Assembly: GCA_026686845.1 (NCBI GenBank)
Contig: JAIVEN010000021.1
Coordinates: 27,484,001-27,548,000 of the forward strand
DNA length: 64,000 nucleotides
Direction of reading: 5' to 3'
Origin: Adenanthera pavonina
Taxonomy: Eukaryota; Streptophyta; Magnoliopsida; Fabales; Fabaceae
The notes below the pieces were generated by a model, which saw only the letters and a program-made list of their open reading frames with translations, was not told the DNA's origin and did not search any database. A program made the position numbers and the translations under genes. This document shows, one piece after another, positions 46,958-58,083 of this stretch; the stretch's first letter is position 1; every line of letters begins with the position of its first letter.

Positions 46958-48296
46958 TCACTCACTCACTTCCCTCAAGTAATCCAATGCTTTTTGCATC
47001 ACTTCTGACTGACACTCCATTTGTTCCATAAGTGAACCTTCCTTCTCCATCATTTGTTTCCTCATGTGTGGAATCTTATACTTAATGGACCCTCCATTAT
47101 TCATGATCTCTATCATGCAACTTTGTAGTGTGAGGAAGATTTTGTTTGATTCCATGGCTGAAAAATTTTCGAATGATTTGACCACTGCATCAATGAGGTC
47201 ATCGATGGTCTTTGGTGCTTCTTTGTGTTGTAATGATTGAATGGCATTAAAGAAGCCCAAGTTCAAGACATTCAAATCTGGCGAATTAGGAGGTTAACAA
47301 AGCAAACGTATATCAAAGCCACCTTCACAGGCAACCTGACAAAACTCATAATCATTTTCACTTATGTGACATGGAGCATTATCCTGTTGGATGAAAATTG
47401 TTTCATCCAAATGGTCTCTTGGCCATTTCTCTTTAATGATCAGTAAAACTTTCTCAATAAGGACAAGTTTACTAACATCTTTATTCACCAAAGTTATGGG
47501 TTTGGTGATTAGTGAACCTGCAGGTCTATTAGCACTACTTCTTTTGGCAGGTTCATGAGTGACAAGTAGAAAAACATCAATTTTGCTAGAGAAAGTTTCA
47601 TTCCCTTCACTATCAAATTTTGGTTTAGCCACTGCTACTAAAAACATAACTTTAGTAATGAAATTCGTGCACTTGCGTGTTCAATGTGGCTCCTCCTCAT
47701 TTGGCAAAAGATAATAATTAACGGACTTCTCCATCATGTAGAACCATTTTTCATCCACATGAACAATATTATGCATGGATTTAAATTTGGGATCATTTGT
47801 TATGCTTTTCTCATCTAGCATGGATAAACAAAACTTCACTCAAAGCAACCATATTCTCATCATTCATGAATGGCTTAATCGCACTAGAATGCCACCGAAT
47901 AAAACCTTGTTTTTGAAGTCTAATTAGTGAAGATTTGCTTATGTTCAATGCATACGATAGTGATTGGAGCGTGGTTCGCTATGATAGAGGAACTTCACGA
48001 ATCCTATGTAGGCCTAATTCAATTCTCTTTCTACCACAATTTTTTGTCTTTTGGTGAAATGAGTCTCCTGTATCCCTAACTTGACACCAAATGTGATTAA
48101 TGACACTCCTTGAAGTATTGAAAATTGAAACAACCACCTCTATCATTCCTGCCTTCAACCTCCCTAAATGAGTTGAGTGCTTTAGAATTTGAGCAATAGC
48201 TTCCCGTTCTCCGTTTGTTAAAAATTTCCTTTCATTCATTCCTTGATAAATCACGTGTTCATCTGCATGACATGACAATGCATACCAATAATACAA
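46958..48296 (-). pseudogene. Mariner-like (DD39D) transposase, degenerate
   Basis: Minus-strand pieces in order cover a whole plant mariner-like transposase. 48296-47979 is the helix-turn-helix part (FLTNGEREAIAQIL, then GRKRIELGLHRIREVPLS). The middle holds HVDEKWFYMM (near 47733-47757, first catalytic Asp). 47647-47294 holds VMFLVAVAKP-like sequence and IFIQQDNAPCHI (second Asp). 47275-46958 holds LNLGFFNAIQSLQHKEAPKT and the C terminus with KIPHMRKQM. Stops and frame changes break it in several places, including a TAA just before PPNSPDLN. At the third catalytic position, 39 residues after the second Asp, the residue is Asn, where plant mariner-like elements have Asp in VLDLGFF. It is therefore inactive. 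No terminal repeats were found, so element borders are unknown. Confidence 0.85.
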
Positions 48297-49556
48297 GAAA
48301 TAATAAGTGATGTTAAATGAAATATTGATAGATTGGGAAAAAATGTTGATAAATAAGTTGATAATTTGGAAAAATCAATTGATATCAATAATGGAGTAGA
48401 AAATAGTTCACATAAAGTAAAAGAAAATGTAAAAAAAAAATCATACTTAAAAAATATTACCATAATTACAGGAAAAAATTATTCAAAAATATAAACAAAA
48501 ATTTAGGAGAAGACTACTAAAAAAAATTGTAAATAAAAAATTAAGGACATGTCAAAGGACTAACATCATTAATAAAAATAAAAACAACTAAAAACCATAT
48601 CTGCAGATACAGGGTAAGCAATTAAAGAAGAACACAATAGGACGAATTTTAAAACATCTGATCCTGACACACAAAATCCAAATTTAGCTTAACCCCAATT
48701 TGTCTTTTTATTTAATGCAAGATGATTAAATTTAGCTCAACCCCAATTGAAGAAAAGCAACATACTAATAATACTCCTACGCTATCACTAATACAAGAAA
48801 ACTTAAAAACACAGCATACAATTGAAGAAAAACATTAGTAGAAGCAATTAAAAACTGGAAAAGTAAAAAAAAAAAACCACAATAATTATACAAGATATTG
48901 TTCTAATAATACTCCTGAACTATTAATAATAGAAGAAAACTCACAAAATGTAAAAAAAAATGGTGAACAAAAAATAAATAAAGAAAATATTATAGTAACG
49001 TACAGTAACTAAAAAATGAATAATATTATAGGAACGAAAATTTCACTAATTAAAAAATAACTCCAAAAAATTAATCATAAATTAGATAAATTACTCATGT
49101 TCAGTTATAAAAAAATTATTCACAATTTAAAACATACCCCCAAATTACCAGTACATGAAGACCCAAAAATTATTCACAATTTAAAACATACTCCCAAATT
49201 AGATAAATTAGATAAAGAAAACAAGATACTCCAAAGGTTACTCATGTTCAGTTATAGAAAAAATTATTCACAATTTAAAACATACTCCCAAATTACCAAT
49301 ACGTGAAGATCCAAAAATCATTTACAATTTAAAACATACTTCCAAATTAGATAAATTAGATAACGAAAACAAGATACTCCAAAAGTTACTCATGTTCAGT
49401 TATAGTAAATTATTCACAATTTAAAACATACTCCCTAATTACAGGTACGTGAAGATCTCAAAGTTAGTAGAAGCACCATCACATGAAGACCCACATCTTT
49501 TTTTTTTTTGGGTAAGACTAACACCCACATTTGTCTCATTCCCAAATTACCAACTA
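48297..49556. other. AT-rich region with tandem array
   Basis: No gene is seen. A poly-A-rich stretch (48300-49080) leads into a 147-148 bp tandem array at 49094-49455. Confidence 0.6.
49094..49455. repeat. 147-148 bp tandem array, about 2.5 units
   Basis: Units start with CTCATGTTCAGTTATA at 49094, 49241 and 49389. Inside each full unit the phrase ACAATTTAAAACATACTCCC occurs twice, so the unit itself arose from a smaller duplication. The sequence is non-coding. Confidence 0.9.
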
Positions 49557-49940
49557 TTACCAGCTGTCAGTCACATGAGGATGTTTAAAATAAGGGGAAA
49601 AAAAGGATGAAGTATAAAGCATTCCAGCCATACCAATATCTTCATCCATCGTCTGTGTCTCGTTCCTAACTTCGGCCAATTGAAGGTCAGAGCTTTCGTT
49701 GCTTCTTAAGTTTACTTCCATCACCATTGTCTCATCCACACCATGTCCATGAGAGTTTTCTGCAAATGGGACAATATTTAAATCAAACATGGACTGTGGA
49801 TTTGAGTTCTCCCCTGTCAATGGAAACCTATCATCAGAACAGAGGACTAGCCCTTCAAAATTAGCATCAGCAACTGTCCACCCATGCAAATCAGAATCAT
49901 CATCATCTGTCAAGCATGGAGTCAAGTTTAAGTCGAGCAT
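49557..49940 (-). CDS. Hypothetical acidic protein with two DLN motifs
   Basis: An open minus-strand frame of 127 residues starting MLDLNLTPCLTDDDDSDLHG. It has a second similar motif, MFDLNIVPFAEN, 48 residues later. DLNxxP is the second class of EAR repression motif, which binds TOPLESS co-repressors, and here it appears twice in an otherwise acidic, disordered-looking chain. No DNA-binding domain accompanies it, so this may be one exon or a fragment of a larger protein. The ORF at 50024-50287 on the same strand could be an upstream exon but has no known domain. Confidence that it is a real, expressed gene is low. Confidence 0.3.
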   Translation of the reverse strand: MLDLNLTPCLTDDDDSDLHGWTVADANFEGLVLCSDDRFPLTGENSNPQSMFDLNIVPFAENSHGHGVDETMVMEVNLRSNESSDLQLAEVRNETQTMDEDIGMAGMLYTSSFFSPYFKHPHVTDSW

Positions 49941-50287
49941 GATGACAATTAGTGATGTCAGAGTTAATTTTGGCGATGAAATAGGGTACTAATGAGTTGA
50001 AATATTGGTGCTGAAAAAAGGGACTAATGAACTCGTTGACGGTTTAATCTTGGTAGCAACTTAAATACTCCACCATTTATCTCAGTAACCCTCTGATGGC
50101 AACTTGGAGCTCGTCGACGGTTGGGTTTCTTAATCCACTTTTTTTTCAATTTGTTTCCAACTATTGGCAAATGCACTGGTAACTGCCATTTCCATTGGTT
50201 TATTATGGTTTTAAGAGGATTACAGATTGGTGCGTAATTGGTCAGACATGCCTTCCAGAGATTATCATCTGAGCTTCTTTTTGTCAT

Positions 50288-53139
50288 TTACTGTTGTAAG
50301 GCTACACAGTGCCCGAAACCTTCAATGATAAAACAAGGACAAAATTGGAAAGGTGGGTATTCTTTTTATGAAATTGAGATAAAAAAATTTTAGTAGAAAG
50401 AGAAGAATTTAATTTTTCTTTATTGGAGTTTGTTGGAGGGGAGGGGAAGTATTTACTCATTTTTCTTCTAAATTTCTCCATTTTTAAAGAAAATGGATAG
50501 GAGAGAAAGAAAAGGGAAATTGATTAAAAACCATAAGCACTGTTGAGTACTACTTGAGTAATAATTCCCATCAAGTCTCCAACCCTTGGCCAACGTAATC
50601 ACAACCTCAAAAGCATCAAATTCCACCACAGCGTGCTTAAAGTTCAACTCGCAAGCCAAAGGCCTTAAAAGACTCCCCAAATTTCTACTTCCACAACAAA
50701 GCAAGATCACAAGCATTGATGGAAACCCCCTATTCACACCCCCATTTGGTCTCTAATAAGACCACCACAACCAACAAGTCTACCGTCCCTTTCATGAGCT
50801 TTTAACATGGAGTGACAAGAAACCAAGAAGGCAAAGAAGAAGCAATTTGAGATTACTGCAAGTGGTTTAGATCATAAATCTCTTCCTTTCTATCCGTCTC
50901 ACTTGAGTTGCCTAGATCCATTATATATATGAGCTCATTGAGAATAATGAAGTCTCTATTCACAGCTTAGTGCCCGTTTAGTTTGTCTTTTTGTAAAAGT
51001 ACTTTTAAGATAACCACAGTTTACAAAAATGAAATTTCGATAAAAGTAGAGAAGTTTACTAAAAAGCTGTTTAGACGAAAAAGGAGAAAATGATAGTTAG
51101 AAAATACAGTTTGGTTAGCAAAAATACAAAGCAAACAAGCCCTTACTTGATTTGTGCCATTTAGTTTGTACATTAATTAGCCTTTTTGTACATATGATTG
51201 ATTCTAATCGTTCGATTTCATGTGAAATTTTTTATTTCATCAATTTATTTTAAAAGGATGATCTTTGCATTTGTTGCTACTTTGGAAGGTCTGTGCATCG
51301 CCTTGCCGTTATTTTTTAGGGTATTGTTTAATTGTTTATGTAATAAATGTCCATTTTTTTTTGTTGAAGAAATATAGATCTTTTCTTGTTATAGTGTGTA
51401 TGTAAGAGAAAAATATTACTTCTTCTTTTTTTGTTTTTCTATGTTTGCACTTGCATGATACCCTGAACCTATTCCACTGGCCACTTCAACGGAAAGATTT
51501 ATTATCGGGGTTCAATCAATCTGAATTAAATTGAGTTGGATTTTTTCAAACGATAAATTCTACCATCAAATATTTAAAAACAATTACTTCTTTTTAGGCT
51601 AACCTTCTTCAATCCATTCATAGTCATTCACCACCACCACCACCATCACCATGACCATCACCATTATCATCATGTGAGTAAATCTCTCATTTTTAGTTAG
51701 GGTTAGTTTATGTTTCAGTGAAGCTAACTGAGTTGCAAACAATTTGTCTAGATTAGCACAAGGTGTTGTTTATGATTTTGGTACCTTTGATCAATATCAC
51801 CTTATTATAGGAGGGTGGTAGATAATAAAAGGGCGATATATTCTCTTATATTTTTTTTGTACTCCTCTGTTGATTAATAGGTTCGTTCATTTATTGAAAA
51901 AAAAATCTTTCATTTTTACTTGGTTTTAATCTTTAATATATGTACTTATTTTATTTTTTGTACTCTTGATTATCCTACTCAGGTGGTAAGGGAAGAGAAG
52001 TTGAGATAAATTGTTGAACTTTGTCTTTTTTCTGATTTAATTGATAATATTGTTCATTAAAAAAAGAAGATATAAAGCTACCTAATAAGTTTTTTTTTTG
52101 GGCCAAAACTACCTAATAAGTTGATTTGAGAATATAAGTGCTATTATGCATTATTTGGTTCAATGGAGGAAAAAGATGGAAATGATTTTAATTGAGAAAA
52201 ATAGAAGAAAGAAATTTTAATTTTACCTTGATGGGAAGGAAAATAAAAAATTTTAATGGAGAAATTTTAATATTATCTTATTTATTTTAAAAAAGGGAAA
52301 AATAATAATAAATGAACAACATGTAATCTTTAAGTTAATCTTCAGCCTATTTTTTTATCTTATTTTATATGAATGTATTATAAGATATAATTATGAATAC
52401 TTAATATATGTAATTATATAATTATATAATTAAGGTATTGATAATTTCCACTGTAATTAATTAACATATATATTCGTAATGGACAACCTTGAGATCATCT
52501 TTAATTATATATCATGTACACTTAAAAGACTCGTTTGATATATTGGAATATTTTTTTATGGAATGGAAATAAGAAAAAGAAAGGAAATGGAAATGAGATT
52601 TAAAAGTATATTTGGTATGTTAGAAAAAATCAATGAAATCCTGATATAAATCTTGTTTGACATGTGTATTTTAATGATGGAATAAAAAATTTAAAATAAC
52701 AAATGACTAAAATAGCCTGACTAAAAGATAATGTGAAATTGTTTTTTTGGAAAAGTATTTTTACAGCAAGGCCTTTCGTCACCGTTGAACTGTAAAATGA
52801 CACTTCCATAGCCACTTCCTTCTTCTTCAACAGTCACAATGGAGCACAGCAGATGATGGACAGATCTGCGACAGTGCAAAACAGTGGAAAATGGTCATCG
52901 ACAAGGATGGAAGACAGTGGAGCACTACTAACGGCATGTTTCGTTTCACTATTGAAATTATATTTTGGCTCAAAATGTGGTTTGTTTTATTTTGTATGAT
53001 ATTTGACCATTTTTTCATTTTCCGTTGGATAATCATTTTCCAACCAAAACGTGGTTTAAGAATAAGCAGTAGTAGACTTGCTTCTCCGTTTTCCTTCTCC
53101 ATTCTTGTCTGTATTTATTTTAAACTCATATAAAAATAG
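50288..53139. other. Intergenic region with MITE and possible LINE scrap
   Basis: No intact gene is supported. Minus-strand 50737-50468 reads LACELNFKHAVVEFDAFEVV, which resembles the RNase H domain of plant LINE elements (weak, short). A 173-bp MITE lies at 50970-51142. The rest is AT-rich with simple repeats such as CACCAC/CATCAC runs at 51620-51675. Confidence 0.5.
50970..51142. mobile_element. 173-bp PIF/Harbinger-like MITE, second copy
   Basis: Same family and same length as 23389-23561, flanked by TTA on both sides (50967-50969 and 51143-51145). Ends are GTGCCCGTTTAGTTTG and the reverse complement of GGGCTTGTTTGC. Both copies share ACCACAGTTTACAAAAATGA. Confidence 0.85.
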
Positions 53140-53518
53140 ATCAATAAAAATGAGAAAAAAATGAAAAATTAGGAAAATAAAATTTTCACAAAATTCCTCC
53201 TATCTACTGACTAAAATGTTCCTTCAAAATTTTAATTTTCATAGATCATGACCTGTAAAAAAATGTTATATCAGATATATTATATTCTTAATTAAATAAA
53301 TGCAGATTAAATTTTAAGTCAAGTAAATTAAATTAATCATGGGATAGAGTTTAAGTTAAATTTAGAGAAAAATTATGAGTTTTGTCAAAACCAATTTTCA
53401 AATAAATCATTCAAACATAAACACGTTGGTCAAAAACTAATTTTTATCATAATTACGTTACAAAACCAATTCTATCAAAACTCATTTTTAACTAATTGAA
53501 AATCAAACGGATCCTAAG
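53140..53518 (-). repeat. Dispersed repeat, copy 2 (inverted relative to copy 1)
   Basis: The reverse complement begins TTAGGATCCGTTTGATTTTC and aligns with 43865-44402. Copy 2 is shorter because an internal segment is missing. The pair is separated by about 9 kb in inverted orientation. Confidence 0.7.
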
Positions 53519-54533
53519 TGGATCTGTGATGATAACATCGCCCATTATGTGCTCGCCAGTGCTCCATCGGATGTTTTGTAGCTAGATGATGAATTGGAGG
53601 GATGAATTTTGGCTGAAAATTTGATTTATGTTTAAGGCTATTTTAGCCAATAAAATATTATTCCCTGAAAATCCACAAAATCCTTCACAACCTCACCGAA
53701 ACACATATTCCCATCTTTAATAGAAAATTGTCTTTTTTTAGAATCATCAACCATGCACACTAAATCAAGAAATTTTGTCATTCTCTCTCATTTTCCTTTT
53801 AGGTTAGCCAAATTACTTCGTACCAAACTAGCCATCACAGGCCTTGCGGTCAGTGCTAACAACAGTAACACCCGTGACTGGACTCGTACCTCCACATTTC
53901 TATTTTCTATCACCTTGGCCGAAAATGATTTAACCTTGCCTGCTACCGTTGGGGTAACAAGCCTGCAATTTGTTTTTACAGTTTATTACTTCTGTTTCAA
54001 TTTATAATGTATTTTTAACTATCATATATATACTAAGGCAATAATTAATAACTGAAAATTTTTTTTTTATTTTTTAAATTATCCTTATTTAATAATACTT
54101 CATACATTAATAAATTATATCAATTCTCTCCTTTATTTTTTTTTCTGAATTCCCATGAGTCATTGATAATTATGAAAATTGAAATTTTTAAAAAAATTCT
54201 CTTTCATTTATTTATAATTTGACTAAACTATTAAGGATTTTTTCATTAAATGTATTGGTAACTGTATAATATATAAGTTTATTTATTAGGGATAATATTA
54301 GAAAGACAATAAAAAAACACAATATAATCCGCGTAATACACTATATTTTGAAACATGAATTTCTCATAATAGTGCACTATATAGCCGTAACGGAGAGTAG
54401 TAAATAGTAAATAGTAAAATAAATGTTTTGCTCGCGAGGTTAGAACTTAGTATAATAATGATGAAAATTGATGACAAGAGAAGAGAACAGCAGATATACA
54501 CGAAAGAAGTGAGAGGGAAGAGAGAGAGAGAGG
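53519..54533. other. Upstream region of the EF-hand gene
   Basis: AT-rich DNA with the promoter of the EF-hand gene. The plus ORF at 53753-54007 has no recognisable domain and is not called. Confidence 0.5.
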
Positions 54534-55652
54534 ATGGAGGAGGTGGCGATGGCGGCAAGAGCTATGTACGAAAACCTGTCAGAGGGAGAAAAGAGACAGA
54601 TCCAGCAGTGCTTCAGGTTGATCGACATAGATGGAGATGGGAGGATCAGCGTGGGAGAGTTCATGAGGTACAGTGCATCGTGGGATGCCCAAACGCGCGC
54701 TCTCTTCAACCTGCTGGATCTAAACCACGATGGTTTCCTGCAGTTGGGCGAGCTTTTCACTCTTGAGTTACCTCCAAGCAAGCGGCAGGGCCTGGTGTGA
54801 TGCCTGTGGCATTCTCATCACTGGCTTGTTTTTCACTTGTACGCACTGTCGTTTATGTGCTGATACTGCTGCTGCTGCCCACCATTCTTCTTATGATCTT
54901 TACAGTCCCTGCTACCGTGGAAGAAGGTTTGCGCATCACCATACTGACTTTGTTGATAATTATACTCTTTTGTCCCTTATGCCAGCCATGCTTTCATATG
55001 GAGCTCAGGTACGTACACACATATTGCTGTTTCATTTTGTGTGTGTGTGTGTGTCTATATATATATTTGTATAATTACTTAAGTTTCAGGCAACGCCTCC
55101 TCAATACTGTCAAGGTCATCCACCACCATCATCATCATCAGGAGAATTCAGAGTGAGTAAATCTCATTTTTATTCCTTTTTTCCCCTTAATACTTATTTT
55201 AGTTTTTAGATATTAAAATTAAAATAGATTTATACCAGCTTTGCTCGGAACTGTTGCTTTAAAGACTATTTTAAGTCGTATATTATTAATTGAAAAAAAT
55301 ATTTTTTTATAAACTAAATAAACTTTGAATCATTAAAAAAATTAAAGGACAAGATCTTTAGAGCAAAAGTCACGAAAAGTAGGCCCCGTGTGTATGATTA
55401 CGGTAGTTATTTTTTGTAGGGTAACTCGTACAAATAAGCAATAATAGTGAAATGAGAATTTTTTTTATATTATGTATTGATTTTTAAGTTATTTAATTTT
55501 GTTATACAAAAATTAAGATAAAGAATTAAAGATACAATGTTTTTTTTAATTGTTTTGCTTGTCAGGTTAGGGTGAGGAAAGCATTTTTACGACTTGTTAG
55601 AGAGGTGGCTACTAATGTAATTGGAGCTGACACTGGGCAATTATTCTCATAG
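54534..55652 (+). pseudogene. EF-hand plus zinc-finger protein gene with a one-base frameshift
   Basis: Exons 54534-55008, 55090-55152 and 55566-55652 are bounded by good splice sites (CAG|GTACGT, AGA|GTGAGT). The first frame encodes two EF-hands with complete loops, DIDGDGRISVGE and DLNHDGFLQLGE. It then hits a TGA at 54798-54800. The protein clearly continues in the next frame, with SYLQASGRAWCDACG, TCTHC, a His-rich part and FVDNYTLL. It runs through exons 2 and 3 to FLRLVREVATNVIGADTGQLFS and a stop. The switch lies near 54762-54768 and needs one extra base. Plant proteins with two EF-hands followed by a ZZ-like cysteine finger are known; they are presumed calcium sensors. Here one zinc ligand also looks lost (DLYSPCY where DLC..CY is expected). 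Either a decaying gene or an assembly error. If unrepaired, only an 88-residue EF-hand protein would be made. Confidence 0.75.
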
Positions 55653-56618
55653 TTCGATCTCATCTTACTCTTGTTACTGTAATGTAATGTAACTGAGGGT
55701 CTGAATATGTATGCTCTAGTTTGCGTTTGAGAAATATATAATCCTAATTGTGTCCCGTTTGAGAATGAGGAATAGAGAATTCTGTAGTGTGTCGGATTCC
55801 TCTTCAACTATGTAATTTGTTTTATGTGCTGGGTAACTCTCATGGAGGAGGTAGGTTAGATAAGTAATTCGGTTTGTGGATTTGACCATGATTAACACAT
55901 TTGGATACTTCCAACCTAGCCATATATATTGTACTGCAATGCAATGATTATTATCTTAATTTTATTTAATTTATCATGCAAATTATATATATATATATAT
56001 ATATTTCTTTTTTGTAGACAAATTTTATATTTTTTTAATTCTTAACTAGATGCATGCCCGTGTAATATATGGGTTTAGTTGGTAAACTTGTATATAAATA
56101 TATAAAAGATAAACATTCAAATGAAACAAAACAAATGACATACAGTAATATTAAAGAAAAATAAACATCAGCTATGAACTCTAGAAAGGCAAGCAAAATT
56201 AATATATATAATGACAAATATTACAACCATTAAAATGAAACAAAACAAATGACATATTCCTTTTGGTTTTATATATAAATCACTTTTAATTAACTTATCA
56301 GAATCAAAATAAATTAGTTAAAGTAATAATATTATTTTAAATTTGAATCATTTACCATATTTGCCAATGACCAACACCACCAATTTAAAAAATTGAAAAA
56401 TTTCTCCATAGATGTGGCAGCTCAACCAATGCCAGGATTAAAGGCTTCAAATAAAAATTTCTTAAAGTATCTCTCCTACGTAATACCATTTACTCCTACT
56501 TTAGTTGATATTGACATGTTCAACCATCAAAAAAATTTAAAAAAGGCATGTAATAAATTTGGGAATTGAAACTAATGGGAGACTTTTGCAGATGAGATTT
56601 TGTGAGAAAAGAAGTTAA
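55653..56618. other. Intergenic, AT-rich, with a repeated 80-bp segment
   Basis: 56152-56230 (AAAGAAAAATAAACATCAGC ... ATTACAACCA) recurs at 58008-58083 immediately after the Stowaway MITE. The phrase AATGAAACAAAACAAATGAC also occurs twice (about 56119 and 56233). No gene is seen. Confidence 0.6.
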
Positions 56619-57056
56619 TGGTCTGTTTGGTTAAAAGGAGGGAAAGGGAGGGAAAAGATTTTAATAGAGGGAAAGGAAGGGGAGGAAAAGAGAGGGATTT
56701 TAATTTTATCTCGTTTGGAAGGAAAAGAAAGAATTTTAATGGAAGGATTTTAATTTTACCTCGTTTGGCTTAGGAGGGGAAATGAGGGAAAATAATTATA
56801 ATTTGACTATTATATCCTTAATTTATTTAAGTTAATATAAGGACAAGACTGACCAATATATTGTGTGGTCGAGTAATAAAAAAATGAAAGGTATTTTGGT
56901 CATTTTAGATACAATAACATATTTTTCCTCCAAATTACCCCAATTTGGGGATAAAATATATAAGGGGAGGGGAGGAAAAATTGCCAAACAAAAAAAGGGA
57001 AAATTTTAATAACATTTTCCTTCCCTTCCTTTTTCTTCTCCCAACCAAACAAACCA
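56619..57056. mobile_element. PIF/Harbinger-like MITE, 438 bp
   Basis: Inverted ends TGGTCTGTTTGGTT and AACCAAACAAACCA are flanked by TAA on each side (56616-56618 and 57057-57059). The interior is purine-rich on the left (GGAGGGAAAGGGAGGG) and pyrimidine-rich on the right, so it can fold into a long hairpin. No coding capacity. Confidence 0.8.
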
Positions 57057-57152
57057 TAAGGGAGAAATCATAAATAATAGTGCTGGATTCGAGGTAGTCA
57101 CATTTGTTGCAATTCCCATTCATGTTAAACCTTTCACATCATTCATTGGAAT

Positions 57153-57602
57153 TAGAGATGGTAAATCGGCTGAAAAATCTAATTCGCTAAATGAGTTTGA
57201 AATTTCAAGTTAGAGTTCGCGGAATCGAGCTCACAGGCCAATCTAGAGGCTTTTTTTTTTCTTTTTTTAATTATTTTCAATTTAAAAAATATATATATAA
57301 TTTTTTAAATTAATACAACTAATAATCATCATAATTTATCAAAAGCTAACATAATATTTAAATTTTATAATTTATATATATCACTAATTAATAAAATAAT
57401 ATATTTTTTTAATATTTTAATCAATAAAAAAGAAAAAAAAAAGCGGGCTTTTTAGATCGGTTAGCCACGAACTGGGCCTAAACAGGTCGAACCTGAAAAA
57501 AGCCCGAATTATATTTTAACACTCAAAATTGAGACCATGTTCACTCATTTCTTCGGTCTTTTCGGGTCGACTCGTTGTGTTTCGCCCATTTTGACAACTC
57601 TA
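57153..57602. mobile_element. hAT-type MITE, 450 bp
   Basis: Ends TAGAGATGGTAAATCGG and CCATTTTGACAACTCTA form imperfect terminal inverted repeats. They are flanked by ATTGGAAT (57145-57152) and ATTGAAAT (57603-57610), an 8-bp target duplication with one mismatch. A relative lies at 61758-62211. The AT-rich core is bracketed by GC-richer arms containing GCGGGC and GGGTCGA words. Confidence 0.85.
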
Positions 57603-57748
57603 ATTGAAATGTGGTAAGGGGACAATTCTAAAATAATTCATTAAATACTCCACAGAAATATGCAAAAAGACTTACATATAGAATCATAATTTTCTTCTAG
57701 AACATGACCAACGTGTAGGACCACCAACATATAGGACAAGAGGGAATA

Positions 57749-57998
57749 CTCCCTCTAGTTCTTAATATAAAACCCTTTTAACCAAATCACGCGAATTAAA
57801 AATAAGAGTTAAAAGATTTCTCTAAAAATTATAATATTTTTCCAAAACTATCCCTATTTAATCTTTTTCTCTCTCTCTTTACAATACATTAAATAAAGGT
57901 ATATTTTTGAAATACATAATAAATACTACCTTATATACTGTAAAGAATTCTATATTTAGGATCAAGGTAAAAGACCCTACAATTAGGACCGGAGGGAG
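57749..57998. mobile_element. Stowaway MITE, 250 bp
   Basis: Ends CTCCCTCTAGTTCTTAATAT and ATTAGGACCGGAGGGAG are inverted repeats, flanked by TA on both sides (57747-57748 and 57999-58000). CTCCCTCYRGT termini with TA duplication are the signature of Stowaway elements, which are moved by mariner-like transposases such as the dead copy at 46.9-48.3 kb. Confidence 0.9.
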
Positions 57999-58083
57999 TA
58001 CTATCAAAGAAAAATAAACATCAGCAATGAACTCTAGAAAGGCAAGCAAAATGAATGTATATAACGATAAATATTAGAACCAT

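Noticed and set aside
50024..50287. Gene encoded by the minus-strand ORF starting MTKRSSDDNLWK
   Set aside because: No domain, no clear splice link to the DLN ORF at 49557-49940, and surrounded by repeats.
50468..50737. LINE RNase H domain as a firm call
   Set aside because: About 20 residues look right but the rest drifts; no reverse transcriptase or endonuclease is nearby, so it is only mentioned in the region note.
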